Positions 42,942 through 51,278 of a stretch of 64,000 bases of DNA are shown here, one piece after another (positions within the stretch are counted from its first letter, which is position 1; each line of letters begins with the position of its first letter). Origin of the DNA: Dechloromonas aromatica (nom. nud.). Lineage in GTDB: Bacteria > Pseudomonadota > Gammaproteobacteria > Burkholderiales > Rhodocyclaceae. The notes under the pieces were generated by a model. That model saw nothing but the letters and a program-made list of their open reading frames with translations, made no database searches and was not told the DNA's origin. The stretch covers positions 62,001-126,000 of the forward strand of contig JAFIHA010000056.1 of NCBI GenBank assembly GCA_017848965.1, read 5' to 3'. A program made the position numbers and the translations under genes.

Positions 42942-44836
42942 GCCGCCCGCGACAGGTTGAGGCGCTTCAGGTGGATCAGCAGCAGCGAAATCGCCGCCGG
43001 CGTGATGCCCTGAATGCGCGAAGCCTGGCCGATGGTCTGCGGCCGGTGCTGCTGCAGCTTCTGGCGGACCTCGTTGGACAAACCGGCGACCGTTGCGTAG
43101 TCGATGTCGTCCGGCAGTTCGGTGCTTTCGTAGCTGGCCGACTTCGCCACTTCTTCGGCCTGGCGGTCGATGTAGCCCTGGTACTTGGCGGCAATCTCCA
43201 GTTGCTCAATCACCGCCGCGTCGATTTCCGGCGCCGCCGGCAAGACGCCGTCGATCGGCAGCGAAACCAGTTCGCGCCAGGCCACCTCCGGCCGCCGCAG
43301 CAGCTCGAACAGGCTGTATTCGTGCTCGATCGGCTTGCCCAGCACGCGCTGGCAATCGTCGGCGGCGACGATCTTCGGATTGACCCAGGTCGCTTTCAGC
43401 CGTTCCTGCTCGGCGGCGATCGCGTCGCGTTTGCGGCAGAAAGCGGCCCAGCGCACGTCATCGACCAGGCCGAGTTCGCGCCCCTTTTCGGTCAGGCGCA
43501 GGTCGGCGTTGTCCTCGCGCAGGCTGAGGCGGTATTCGGCGCGGCTGGTGAACATCCGGTAAGGATCGGCAACGCCGCGCGTCACCAGGTCGTCGACCAT
43601 CACGCCGAGGTAGGCTTCGTTGCGCTTCGGGCACCAGCCGGCTTCGCCACGCACGTGGCGCACCGCGTTGATGCCGGCGAGCAGGCCCTGCGCCGCCGCT
43701 TCCTCGTAGCCGGTAGTACCGTTGATCTGACCGGCGAAGAAGAGGCCGCCGATCGCCTTGCTTTCCAGCGTGTCCTTGAGCCCGCGCGGGTCGTAGAAAT
43801 CGTATTCGATGGCGTAGCCGGGGCGCAGGATGTGACAGTTCTCCAGGCCGCGGATCGAACGCACCAGCGCCAGCTGGATGTCGAAGGGCAGGCTGGTGGA
43901 GATCCCGTTCGGATAGATCTCGTGCGTCCCCAGGCCCTCCGGTTCGAGAAAGACATGGTGGCTGCTCTTGTCGGCGAAGCGGTGGATCTTGTCTTCGATC
44001 GACGGGCAGTAGCGCGGCCCGACCCCTTCGATGACGCCGGTGTACATCGGCGAGCGGTCGAGGCCGCCGCGGATGATCTCATGCGTGCGCTCGTTGGTTT
44101 CGGTGATCCAGCACGGCAACTGGCGCGGATGCTGGGCGGCGTTGCCGAGGAAGGAGAAGACCGGCAGCGGATCGTCCGAGTACTGCTCCTCCATCACCGA
44201 AAAATCGATCGTCTTGCCGTCCAGGCGCGCCGGCGTCCCGGTCTTCAGGCGCCCCTGCGGCAGCTGCAGTTCCTGCAGGCGGCGGGCCAGCGAGACCGAT
44301 GCCGGATCGCCCATGCGGCCACCGGTGTAGTTCTCCAGCCCGACGTGGATCTTGCCGTTGAGGAAGGTGCCGGCGGTGAGGACGACGGCGTCGGCCATGA
44401 AGCGGATGCCGAGCTGGGTGATCGCACCACGCACACGGTCGCCATCGACGATCAGGTCGTCGACGGCCTGCGCGAAGATCGTCAGATTCGGCTGGTTTTC
44501 CAGGCGCCAACGGATCGCCTGGCGGTACAGCACACGGTCGGCCTGGGCGCGCGTCGCGCGTACCGCCGGGCCTTTCGACGCATTGAGGATGCGGAACTGG
44601 ATGCCGGCTTCGTCGGTCGCCGCCGCCATCGCGCCGCCCAGCGCATCGACCTCGCGCACCAGATGGCCCTTGCCGATGCCGCCGATCGACGGGTTGCAGC
44701 TCATCGCCCCGAGCGTTTCGAGGTTGTGCGTCAGCAACAACGTGGCCGCACCGGCCCGCGCCGCGGCAAGCGCGGCTTCGGTACCGGCGTGGCCGCCGCC
44801 GACGACGATGACATCGAAACGGGTGGGATAAAGCAT
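42938..44836 (-). CDS. mnmG: tRNA uridine-5-carboxymethylaminomethyl modification enzyme MnmG
   Basis: 632 residues. MnmG (GidA) works with the GTPase MnmE to modify the wobble uridine of several tRNAs. The FAD-binding motif [15 protein letters not shown] lies at residues 11-25. The conserved [16 protein letters not shown] and [11 protein letters not shown] segments are present, and the C-terminal helical domain that binds MnmE extends to the end. The ATG at 44836 gives the standard N-terminus. Downstream partner rsmG overlaps by 4 bp. Confidence 0.98.
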   Translation of the reverse strand: MLYPTRFDVIVVGGGHAGTEAALAAARAGAATLLLTHNLETLGAMSCNPSIGGIGKGHLVREVDALGGAMAAATDEAGIQFRILNASKGPAVRATRAQADRVLYRQAIRWRLENQPNLTIFAQAVDDLIVDGDRVRGAITQLGIRFMADAVVLTAGTFLNGKIHVGLENYTGGRMGDPASVSLARRLQELQLPQGRLKTGTPARLDGKTIDFSVMEEQYSDDPLPVFSFLGNAAQHPRQLPCWITETNERTHEIIRGGLDRSPMYTGVIEGVGPRYCPSIEDKIHRFADKSSHHVFLEPEGLGTHEIYPNGISTSLPFDIQLALVRSIRGLENCHILRPGYAIEYDFYDPRGLKDTLESKAIGGLFFAGQINGTTGYEEAAAQGLLAGINAVRHVRGEAGWCPKRNEAYLGVMVDDLVTRGVADPYRMFTSRAEYRLSLREDNADLRLTEKGRELGLVDDVRWAAFCRKRDAIAAEQERLKATWVNPKIVAADDCQRVLGKPIEHEYSLFELLRRPEVAWRELVSLPIDGVLPAAPEIDAAVIEQLEIAAKYQGYIDRQAEEVAKSASYESTELPDDIDYATVAGLSNEVRQKLQQHRPQTIGQASRIQGITPAAISLLLIHLKRLNLSRAA

Positions 44837-44978
44837 GGGAAAATGTCTTGTTGCGGCGCAGTATGGGACCGGCGATTTTACGTCAGGCAACTGGAAAATC
44901 ACAGACTTAAGCAAGCCAGGCAAACACAACACACAGTTCGGCTTGCCGTCGCCGGGCTTCTACAGTAATTTTCCGGAA

Positions 44979-46688
44979 ATGAATCACAAAACCGCCGGCA
45001 ACGGCAGCCCGCTCGACGACGAGGAAATGCTGCTCGTCCTCCAGCACTCGCTGACCAAGAAACGTGTCCTGCTCATCGACCGCCACCCGCCGGCGCGCGA
45101 CGCGCTGCGCCTGATGCTCGGCGCGCTCGGTGTGACCGCGGTGCATGGCGCCGGCAACTCGGCCGAGGTGATCCGCCAGGTCAAAGCCAACCGTTTCGAC
45201 ATCATACTTTCCGACTTCGTCCTCGACGATGGCCGCGACGGCCAGCAACTGCTCGAGGAACTGCGCCACGCCCACCTGATTCCGCTGGCGACGGTGTACA
45301 TGATCATCACCAGCGAACGCGGCTATACCAATGTTGTCGCCCTCGCCGAACTGGCCCCCGACGATTACCTGATCAAGCCTTTCACCGCCGAGCAACTGCA
45401 GGGACGCCTGGTTCGCGCCATCTACAAGAAGCATGTGCTGCGCAAGATCTACGAGCACATCGAAGCCAGCGAACTGCTGGAGGCGGTCGCCTCCTGCGAC
45501 CGCGTGATCCAGCAGCAACCGCTGTACATGTACGACGCGCTACGCTTCAAGGGCGAACTGCTGCACCAGCTAGGGCGCACCCAGGAAGCCGAGGAAGTCT
45601 ATCGACGCGTCCTCGAAGGCCGTGTCGTTCCCTGGGCAAAGATGGGCCTGGCCACTGCGCTGCGCGACCGCAACGCCCTCGACGAAGCGAAGCAGCTCGC
45701 CGAACAGGTACTGCTCGAAGCCCCGGAATTTCTCTCCGCCTACGACTTCCTGGCCTCGGTCCATGAAGCCCAGGGCCGCCTTCAGGAGGCGCAACTGGTC
45801 CTGCAACGGGCTGCCGAAGCCTCGCCGCACAACACCGTGCGGCAGCGCCTGGTCGGCGACGTCGCCGCCCGCAACAAGGATTTCCTGGTCGCCGAGAAAG
45901 CCTACAGCAAGGTCATGGAGCGCAGCCGGGGTTCGTTGTTGCGCAGCGTCGACGATTTCGCCAACCTGTCGCGCGTCCTCGTCGAGCGTGGCGATGTCGA
46001 AGCGTCGCGGCGCATCGTCGGCGAGATGAAGCGCGAGTTGCGCGGCGACAAGCAGGCGACGCTCGCCGCCCTCGTCGTCGAAAGCCTCTGCCTCGAACGC
46101 GAGGGGGCACCGGCCAAGGCCACGCAACTGATCGACCAGGCACTGGAGATGCAGCAGGAACTGAGCGCCGAGGCCAGCGAAAAAGGCCGCCCGGTCTCCC
46201 AGCGCCTCGCCGTCGACCTTGCCCACGCCTGCATCGCCACCGGCAAGCAAGCCGATGCCGAACGCATCATGCGCCAGGTCGCCGCCGAGAACAACGACGA
46301 CAACCACCTGCTCGGCCACATCCACAACGTGTTCGAGAAAACCGGCCAGGTCGACACCGGCAAGGCGCTGCTCGCCGAAGTCAGCAAGGAGATCGTCCGC
46401 CTCAACAACGAGGGGGTGATGGGCGCGCGCGCCGGCAATTTCGAGGAATCGGTCAGGCTGCTGATGCAGGCCGCCGACCAGATGCCCAACCTGCAGTTCC
46501 TGGTCAACGCGGCGAAAGCGATCTACACCCTGCTCGACAAGCGGGGCTGGAACGACGAACTGGCGCAACGTGCCGGCGAATACCTGGCGCGCGCCCAGCA
46601 GAAGGACCGCAAGAGTCCGAAAGTGGCGTCGGCCAAGCAGATGCAACTCGCGGTGGCCAAAAAATACGGCGTCGGACCGGATAGCTGA
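44979..46688 (+). CDS. Response regulator with receiver and TPR repeats
   Basis: 569 residues. A receiver domain spans about residues 27-150, with phosphoacceptor D79 (IILSDFVLDDG) and K133 (LIKPF). The usual acidic pair is reduced to D34 followed by R35. The rest (about 165-560) is helical with several TPR-like repeats, for example ALRFKGELLHQLGRTQEAEEVYRRVLEG and the following AKMGLATALRDRNALDEAKQLAE (two repeats). No DNA-binding or enzymatic output domain is visible, so it probably acts by protein contact. The ATG at 44979 was chosen because the reading frame upstream is intergenic in character. The partner kinase is not nearby. Confidence 0.75.
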   Translation: MNHKTAGNGSPLDDEEMLLVLQHSLTKKRVLLIDRHPPARDALRLMLGALGVTAVHGAGNSAEVIRQVKANRFDIILSDFVLDDGRDGQQLLEELRHAHLIPLATVYMIITSERGYTNVVALAELAPDDYLIKPFTAEQLQGRLVRAIYKKHVLRKIYEHIEASELLEAVASCDRVIQQQPLYMYDALRFKGELLHQLGRTQEAEEVYRRVLEGRVVPWAKMGLATALRDRNALDEAKQLAEQVLLEAPEFLSAYDFLASVHEAQGRLQEAQLVLQRAAEASPHNTVRQRLVGDVAARNKDFLVAEKAYSKVMERSRGSLLRSVDDFANLSRVLVERGDVEASRRIVGEMKRELRGDKQATLAALVVESLCLEREGAPAKATQLIDQALEMQQELSAEASEKGRPVSQRLAVDLAHACIATGKQADAERIMRQVAAENNDDNHLLGHIHNVFEKTGQVDTGKALLAEVSKEIVRLNNEGVMGARAGNFEESVRLLMQAADQMPNLQFLVNAAKAIYTLLDKRGWNDELAQRAGEYLARAQQKDRKSPKVASAKQMQLAVAKKYGVGPDS

Positions 46689-46746
46689 GCGACCGAGCCG
46701 GGAGCGGCATGATAAAGTCGCCCTCTTTCCCACCACGGACCCTGCC

Positions 46747-47343
46747 ATGTTCTCTGGAATCGTCGCGGCCGTCGGCCGCATCACCGAACTGACGCCGCGC
46801 GAAGTCGGCTACCGCCTGACCGTAGACGCCGGCAAACTCGACATCAGCGACCTCGCCATCGGCGATTCGATCGCCCACAGCGGCGTCTGTCTCACCGTCG
46901 TCGGCAAGGAAGACAACTGCTTCATGGTCGATGTCTCCCCGGAAACCCTGTCCTGCACCGTCGGCCTCGACGCCCCCGGCCCGGTCAACCTGGAAAAGGC
47001 GCTGCGTCTGGCTGACGTCATCGGCGGCCACCTGGTCTCCGGCCACGTCGACGGCGTTGGCGAAGTGCTGCGTTTCGACGCCGTCGGCGACAACCGCCTG
47101 CTCGAAATCCGCGCCCCGCAGGACATCGCAAAGTACATCGCGCGCAAGGGATCGGTCGCCGTCGACGGCACCAGCCTGACCACCAACGAGGTCAAGGGCA
47201 CCGATTTCACCATCAACCTGATCCCGCACACGCTGGAAAACACCACGCTCAACCGCCTGCAGCCGGGCAGCAAGGTCAATCTCGAGGTCGACCTGATCGC
47301 CCGCTACTGCGAACGCCTGCTCAGCGCCGACCGCGCCGCCTGA
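46747..47343 (+). CDS. ribE: Riboflavin synthase alpha chain
   Basis: 198 residues. The enzyme dismutates two lumazine molecules to riboflavin. Two similar lumazine-binding halves are visible: MFSGIVAAVGRITEL with SGVCLTVV in the first, and GGHLVSGHVDGVGEV with DGTSLTTNEV in the second. It stands 58 bp after the receiver/TPR gene. No FMN riboswitch leader and no other rib gene are adjacent in the window. Confidence 0.97.
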   Translation: MFSGIVAAVGRITELTPREVGYRLTVDAGKLDISDLAIGDSIAHSGVCLTVVGKEDNCFMVDVSPETLSCTVGLDAPGPVNLEKALRLADVIGGHLVSGHVDGVGEVLRFDAVGDNRLLEIRAPQDIAKYIARKGSVAVDGTSLTTNEVKGTDFTINLIPHTLENTTLNRLQPGSKVNLEVDLIARYCERLLSADRAA

Positions 47344-47349
47344 CCACCG

Positions 47350-47862
47350 ATGCGCGCTGCCGCGACTCTGCTGGCGGCCGTCCTGCTCGCCGGCTGTGCC
47401 GGCAGCGGAGCGCTCCCCGGTAGTCTCACTGTCACCGAACTCGAACAACGCCTCGGCGCCCCCGCCATGCGCTGGAGCGAGACGGACGGCGGCGAAACCC
47501 TGGCCTACCCGGAAGGGCCGCAAGGCTACCGGACCTGGTTCGTGCGCAGCGATGCCAGCGGCCATGTCGTCGCCCGCGACAACGTGCTGGTCGCCGCCCA
47601 GTTCGCGAAAATCCAGCCGCAGATGCGCGAGGAAGACGTCCTCCGCCTGCTCGGCCCACCGGTTCCGCACTGGGTCACCTACTTCAAGGCGCGCGACGAA
47701 CTGGTCTGGGAATGGCGTTATTGCGACGACTGGAACGAACCCGCCCGCTTCGACGTCATGTTCGACGGCCGCACCCGACGCGTCCGCTCGACCTACGCCG
47801 CCTCCGAAGATTTGCGCGGCCTCAACTGGTTCGGTAATTTCCGCGGCTGGTGCAGCCGCTGA
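47350..47862 (+). CDS. BamE/SmpA-like lipoprotein
   Basis: 170 residues. A lipoprotein signal peptide with lipobox LAGC ends near residue 16. Two repeats of the SmpA/BamE-type unit are suggested: TVTELEQRLGAPAMRWSETDG and REEDVLRLLGPPVPHWVTYF, where a short helix is followed by a GxP turn. The function is unknown; it is probably an outer-membrane-anchored protein. It begins 6 bp after ribE and ends 20 bp before the tmRNA promoter. Confidence 0.7.
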   Translation: MRAAATLLAAVLLAGCAGSGALPGSLTVTELEQRLGAPAMRWSETDGGETLAYPEGPQGYRTWFVRSDASGHVVARDNVLVAAQFAKIQPQMREEDVLRLLGPPVPHWVTYFKARDELVWEWRYCDDWNEPARFDVMFDGRTRRVRSTYAASEDLRGLNWFGNFRGWCSR

Positions 47863-47881
47863 AACGTTTTCCGCAGCGCCC

Positions 47882-47910
47882 TTGAAAAAGCCCCCGGCCG
47901 CCCCCATAAT
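47882..47910 (+). promoter_or_regulatory. Sigma-70 promoter of the permuted tmRNA
   Basis: TTGAAA (47882-47887) and CATAAT (47905-47910) are separated by 17 bases, each 5/6 to consensus. Transcription would start near 47917, just before the acceptor piece of the tmRNA. Confidence 0.7.
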
Positions 47911-47916
47911 CCAGAG

Positions 47917-48195
47917 CATGGTTGTAATTCCGGCAATCTGGAGGCGTTCTGGACAGGGGTTCGATTCCCCTCACCTCCACCCAAGGACATTCGGGGAGTG
48001 TCCTTGCGATGGGGGTGTACTGGTTTCGACAGGGCGGACAAAGGTGCGCAGGCAACTCGAAAGGCGACGGACGTAATCCGCGCAAATCCATAATTGCCAA
48101 CGATGAGCAATTCGCTATTGCCGCCTAAAAACGGATAGCCGGGGCTGCTGAAGCCTTGTTACCAAAGACAGCCGGCGGGGACTTCGGTCCCCGTC
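47917..48195 (+). ncRNA. ssrA: tmRNA, circularly permuted two-piece form
   Basis: The usual 3' half comes first. T-stem AGGGG (47955-47959), loop TTCGATT and CCCCT (47967-47971) are followed directly by acceptor strand CACCTCC (47972-47978) and A. The usual 5' half follows at 48011, with GGGGGTG (48011-48017) pairing all seven bases, including the alanine-identity G3:U pair, then TGGTTTCGAC. Between them CAAGGACA/TGTCCTTG (47982-47989/47999-48006) folds into an 8-bp hairpin. The tag frame GCC AAC GAT ... TAA (48096-48128) encodes ANDEQFAIAA. The coding piece probably ends after the hairpin at 48176-48193. CCA is not encoded exactly. Piece ends are approximate. Confidence 0.92.
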
Positions 48196-48216
48196 GTCAC
48201 GTTTACGACCGGCAAT

Positions 48217-48792
48217 TCAGCCGGCGTAATGGAAGCTGCGCGTGGCATGGACACCGACGACGCGCGCCGGATTGAGGATGCCGCTACGCTCCAGTTGCTT
48301 GATCACCCGCGACACCGTCTCGAAGCGCAGGTCGGTGATGTCGGCGATTGCCTGCCGCGTCGGCAGCACCACCTGCCCGTCGCTTTCGACCAGCAGACGG
48401 ACCAGCGCCAGGACACGATCGACCGCCTGGCCGCCGCGCAACGCCACCACCTCGGCCGCCCGCTGCTGGGCGCGGGCCAGCGTGGCGAGCAGGGAATCGC
48501 CGGCCAGCCCGGCCTCGCCCTCCGGCCAGGGGACGATTTCGCAGTCGGTCAGGGCGCAGGCCGAGAAGGTATAGACGCCGAACAGCAGGGTTTCGCAGCC
48601 GACGATGTCGTTGGCGATGGCCAGGCTGGCGAAACGCTCGCCGCCCGCCTGCGGGCTGTCGAGACGGAGCACGCCACGGCGCAGGCGCCAGGCCACGCCT
48701 TCATCACCGGCGCGGTAGAGGCTGACGCCGCAGTCGAGACGACGCGGTCCGGCAGTCGCCGGGGTCTTGCGATCGATCCTGAACAAGCCCAT
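48217..48792 (-). CDS. Crp/Fnr-family transcriptional regulator
   Basis: 191 residues, shorter than most family members (about 220-240). A partial cyclic-nucleotide-binding-like beta-roll (about 15-95) and a dimer helix (about 100-135) lead to a winged helix-turn-helix (about 143-190). The recognition helix reads ETVSRVIKQL, with E158, S161 and R162 matching the E..SR pattern that lets FNR read TTGAT half-sites. The four-cysteine FNR iron-sulphur pattern is not evident. The GGAGGAG ribosome-binding site supports the ATG at 48792; a TTG eight codons upstream was rejected. It follows the copper-receptor gene. Confidence 0.85.
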   Translation of the reverse strand: MGLFRIDRKTPATAGPRRLDCGVSLYRAGDEGVAWRLRRGVLRLDSPQAGGERFASLAIANDIVGCETLLFGVYTFSACALTDCEIVPWPEGEAGLAGDSLLATLARAQQRAAEVVALRGGQAVDRVLALVRLLVESDGQVVLPTRQAIADITDLRFETVSRVIKQLERSGILNPARVVGVHATRSFHYAG

Positions 48793-48813
48793 CTTCCACT
48801 CCTCCACAAACGA

Positions 48814-48841
48814 CAAAACCCCGGTCGGGATCGACCGGGGT
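48814..48841 (-). terminator. Rho-independent terminator after the TonB-dependent receptor
   Basis: A 10-bp stem (48818-48827 with 48832-48841) has loop GGAT. On the minus strand it is followed by four T residues. It separates the receptor from the Fnr-type regulator. Confidence 0.85.
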
Positions 48842-48858
48842 CATTTCAGGCAATTGCC

Positions 48859-51162
48859 TCAGAACTTGATGTTGATGCCGGCATACAGCGAGCGGCCCAT
48901 GCCGGGCACCGGGTTGCCCCAGCCGATCATCCCGTCGGCCACCGGCGGATTCATCGACATCGTCCGCCCCTGACCGAGGTAAGCGCCGCCGAGCGGCATC
49001 TCGTAGTAGCGATCGAATAGGTTTTCAACCCCGAAGTCGAGACGGACTTGCTTCCAGGTGTGGCTCAACCGCAAATTGACCAGCCCGTAACCGGCGGTCT
49101 TGACCTCGTTGCGCATGTCGGACACCTTGTTCTTCGCCGCCACGCCGACCACCTCCAGCGCATTCTCCCAGCCAGCCAGCTTCTGGGTCAGCGTCAGCGT
49201 CGCGTTGAGCGGCATGATGTTGTAGAGATCGTCGCCGGTCTTGCGGTTCTTGCCGCGCGTGTAGCTCAACACGCCCTTCAGGCCGAACTGGCCGAAACCG
49301 GTGCTGGCCAGCGGCGTTTTGCCGGACAGGTCGAGACCGTAGAGGCGGGCGGACTGATTGACGTAGCGCAGCACTGTGAACTGGTCGGTGAGGAGCGTGG
49401 TGCGCGGCGCGTTGGTGGCGGCGTTCCACTGGACGGCGTCGATGTAGTCGCTGACATGCGTGTAGTAAGGCGTCAGCTTGAGTTCGCGGCTGCGCTCGGC
49501 GTTGTGCCAGTCAAAGGTGGTCGACAGGGTGTAGGCCTTTTCCGGATCGAGATCCGGATTGCCGACGTAACCGTTGCCATCGCCGACATAGTTGTTCATC
49601 GTCGCCGCCATCGGCCAGGTCGACCACGGATAGGCCTCGTACAGGCCGGGCGAACGCGTCTTGCGCGCGAAACCGATGTCAATATCGAGCGAGTTGCTGG
49701 CGGCGTAGCGGGCAAGGGCGGTGAAATCCCAGTTGTTGTCGTGGCGCGAACGGTCGCTGGCGTTGAAACGCGCGGCATCGGCACTGGTCATGCCGAAACT
49801 TCCCGGCGGCGCCGGGTCGACGTCGTAGCCGCGCACCTTGCCGGCATCCATCGCCACCCGTTCGAAACGCAAGCCCAGCGACGTGGTCCAGCGTTCGCTG
49901 CGACGGCTTTCCCATTCGGCGAACAAGGCGCTGCGGTCGCGCTGGCCGTCGTTGATGTTGACGAAGGTCCCGGGCCCCATACCGCCGCCGGAAGCCGGCC
50001 ACCAGTCGTCGAGACGGTATTTCTGCAGCTCGCCGCCGACGCGCAGCAGATCCTTGCTGCCGAGTTGCACATCGGCCTTCAGGCTGGCGCCGGTGGTTTT
50101 GCTGGCGGTCTTCATCGGCATCCCGGCGGCGCAGGTACCGGCCGGGTCGCCGGTATAGCGGATCGGCGTGCAAGGCGAACCATCGATAGCGCCGGAATTC
50201 GAGCCGTACCAGTAACGTTTGTCGTCGCCGAAGTCCATGAAGTGATCGACGGTCTCGTGATAGACGCGGGCTTCCAGCTTGCCCCAGTCGTAGTCGCCGA
50301 GCCAGCGCAGGTTGATGCGCTTCTGCTCGTTGTCGAGCAGGTCCATGCGCTGGTTCGGGTAGAGCTGCTCCGGCATGTCCTGGTAGCCGACTTTGGCTTC
50401 GAACAGATGGTTGGCGTTGCGGAAGGCCAGGCCGAGGGTGTGGTTGCCGCTCTGGTAACTGGTCGAGCCGACCTCGTCGCGGTCTAGACGGTGGCCGGCG
50501 CGACCGGTGGCGGTGTAGTTCTTGAAGTTGCCGCCGGCGCTGTAGTTGTCGGCGGCGCTGTAGGCGCCGCTATAGCTCAGGCTGAGGCTGTCGCTGGCGA
50601 CGGTGGCGCTGGCGTTGACGCCGCGGGCGTCGTTGTTGCTGCGATAGAAGGCGCCAACTTCGCCCTTGACCAGGCGCTCGCCGGGCGCGGCGAATTCCGG
50701 GGCGCGCGTTTCGGCGACGATGCTGCCGCCAATGCTGTCGCCGCCGACGCTGACCGGGCTGATCCCGGCATAGACGGTGAGGGCGCCGACCTGACTCGGA
50801 TCGAGGTAGGAGAGCGCCGGGTTCATGTGGTTGGGGCAGGCGGCGATGAAATCCATGCCATCGACCTTGATGCGCAGGCGGTCGTCGGCCAGGCCGTGGA
50901 TCGCCGGCAGGCTGGAAACGGCGCCGGCACCGTAGAAGCTGACGCCGGGAACCTCCTGCAGCAGCGATGCGACATCGCTGTTGCGGGCGCCGCGCTGGCG
51001 CAGTTCGGCTGCGTCGAGCTGAGTGGTGCTGCCAGCGCTCTTGTCGCGCTCGGCGCTGACGGTGATTTCACCGAGGGTCTGCGCCGTTGCCGGCGTACTC
51101 AGGGCGAACGAGGAAAAGGCGAAGCCGATGGCCGCCGCCAGCGGCCGAACGGAAAAAGACAT
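48859..51162 (-). CDS. OprC/NosA-like TonB-dependent copper receptor
   Basis: 767 residues. Signal peptide about 1-28 (ends ATAQ), plug domain about 30-165, then a beta-barrel ending in a C-terminal Phe. OprC-type copper ligands are matched: C109xxxM113 in ACPNHMNP within the plug, and H307xM309 in DHFMD in a barrel loop. OprC and NosA import copper, and NosA supplies nitrous oxide reductase. The plug has the conserved IHGLADDRLRIKVDGMD. The ATG at 51162 has GGGGG 7 bases upstream, and a TTG four codons earlier is less likely. A TTGAT-type FNR-like site (51181-51194) lies just upstream. Confidence 0.85.
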   Translation of the reverse strand: MSFSVRPLAAAIGFAFSSFALSTPATAQTLGEITVSAERDKSAGSTTQLDAAELRQRGARNSDVASLLQEVPGVSFYGAGAVSSLPAIHGLADDRLRIKVDGMDFIAACPNHMNPALSYLDPSQVGALTVYAGISPVSVGGDSIGGSIVAETRAPEFAAPGERLVKGEVGAFYRSNNDARGVNASATVASDSLSLSYSGAYSAADNYSAGGNFKNYTATGRAGHRLDRDEVGSTSYQSGNHTLGLAFRNANHLFEAKVGYQDMPEQLYPNQRMDLLDNEQKRINLRWLGDYDWGKLEARVYHETVDHFMDFGDDKRYWYGSNSGAIDGSPCTPIRYTGDPAGTCAAGMPMKTASKTTGASLKADVQLGSKDLLRVGGELQKYRLDDWWPASGGGMGPGTFVNINDGQRDRSALFAEWESRRSERWTTSLGLRFERVAMDAGKVRGYDVDPAPPGSFGMTSADAARFNASDRSRHDNNWDFTALARYAASNSLDIDIGFARKTRSPGLYEAYPWSTWPMAATMNNYVGDGNGYVGNPDLDPEKAYTLSTTFDWHNAERSRELKLTPYYTHVSDYIDAVQWNAATNAPRTTLLTDQFTVLRYVNQSARLYGLDLSGKTPLASTGFGQFGLKGVLSYTRGKNRKTGDDLYNIMPLNATLTLTQKLAGWENALEVVGVAAKNKVSDMRNEVKTAGYGLVNLRLSHTWKQVRLDFGVENLFDRYYEMPLGGAYLGQGRTMSMNPPVADGMIGWGNPVPGMGRSLYAGINIKF

Positions 51163-51278
51163 ACGAACCCCCAATTATTTTTGATCGACGACAAGGGGGC
51201 GATTGTCGGCAAGGAAGCTGCCCACGGGAATGTGACAAATCGTCGCACCCCTGCGGCAGCGGGCGTCACGCCGCTGGT

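Noticed and set aside
47951..47983. tRNA 3' half (GGTTCGATTCC plus acceptor strand)
   Set aside because: No D-arm, anticodon arm or matching 5' acceptor strand lies upstream. The complementary strand is downstream at 48011-48017, which identifies a permuted tmRNA.
51181..51194. TTGAT-CGAC-GACAA as a functional FNR activation site
   Set aside because: It is only about 25 bases from the start codon and matches 8/10, so activation from -41.5 is not possible with the chosen start. It is kept only as a possible repressor site within a finding.
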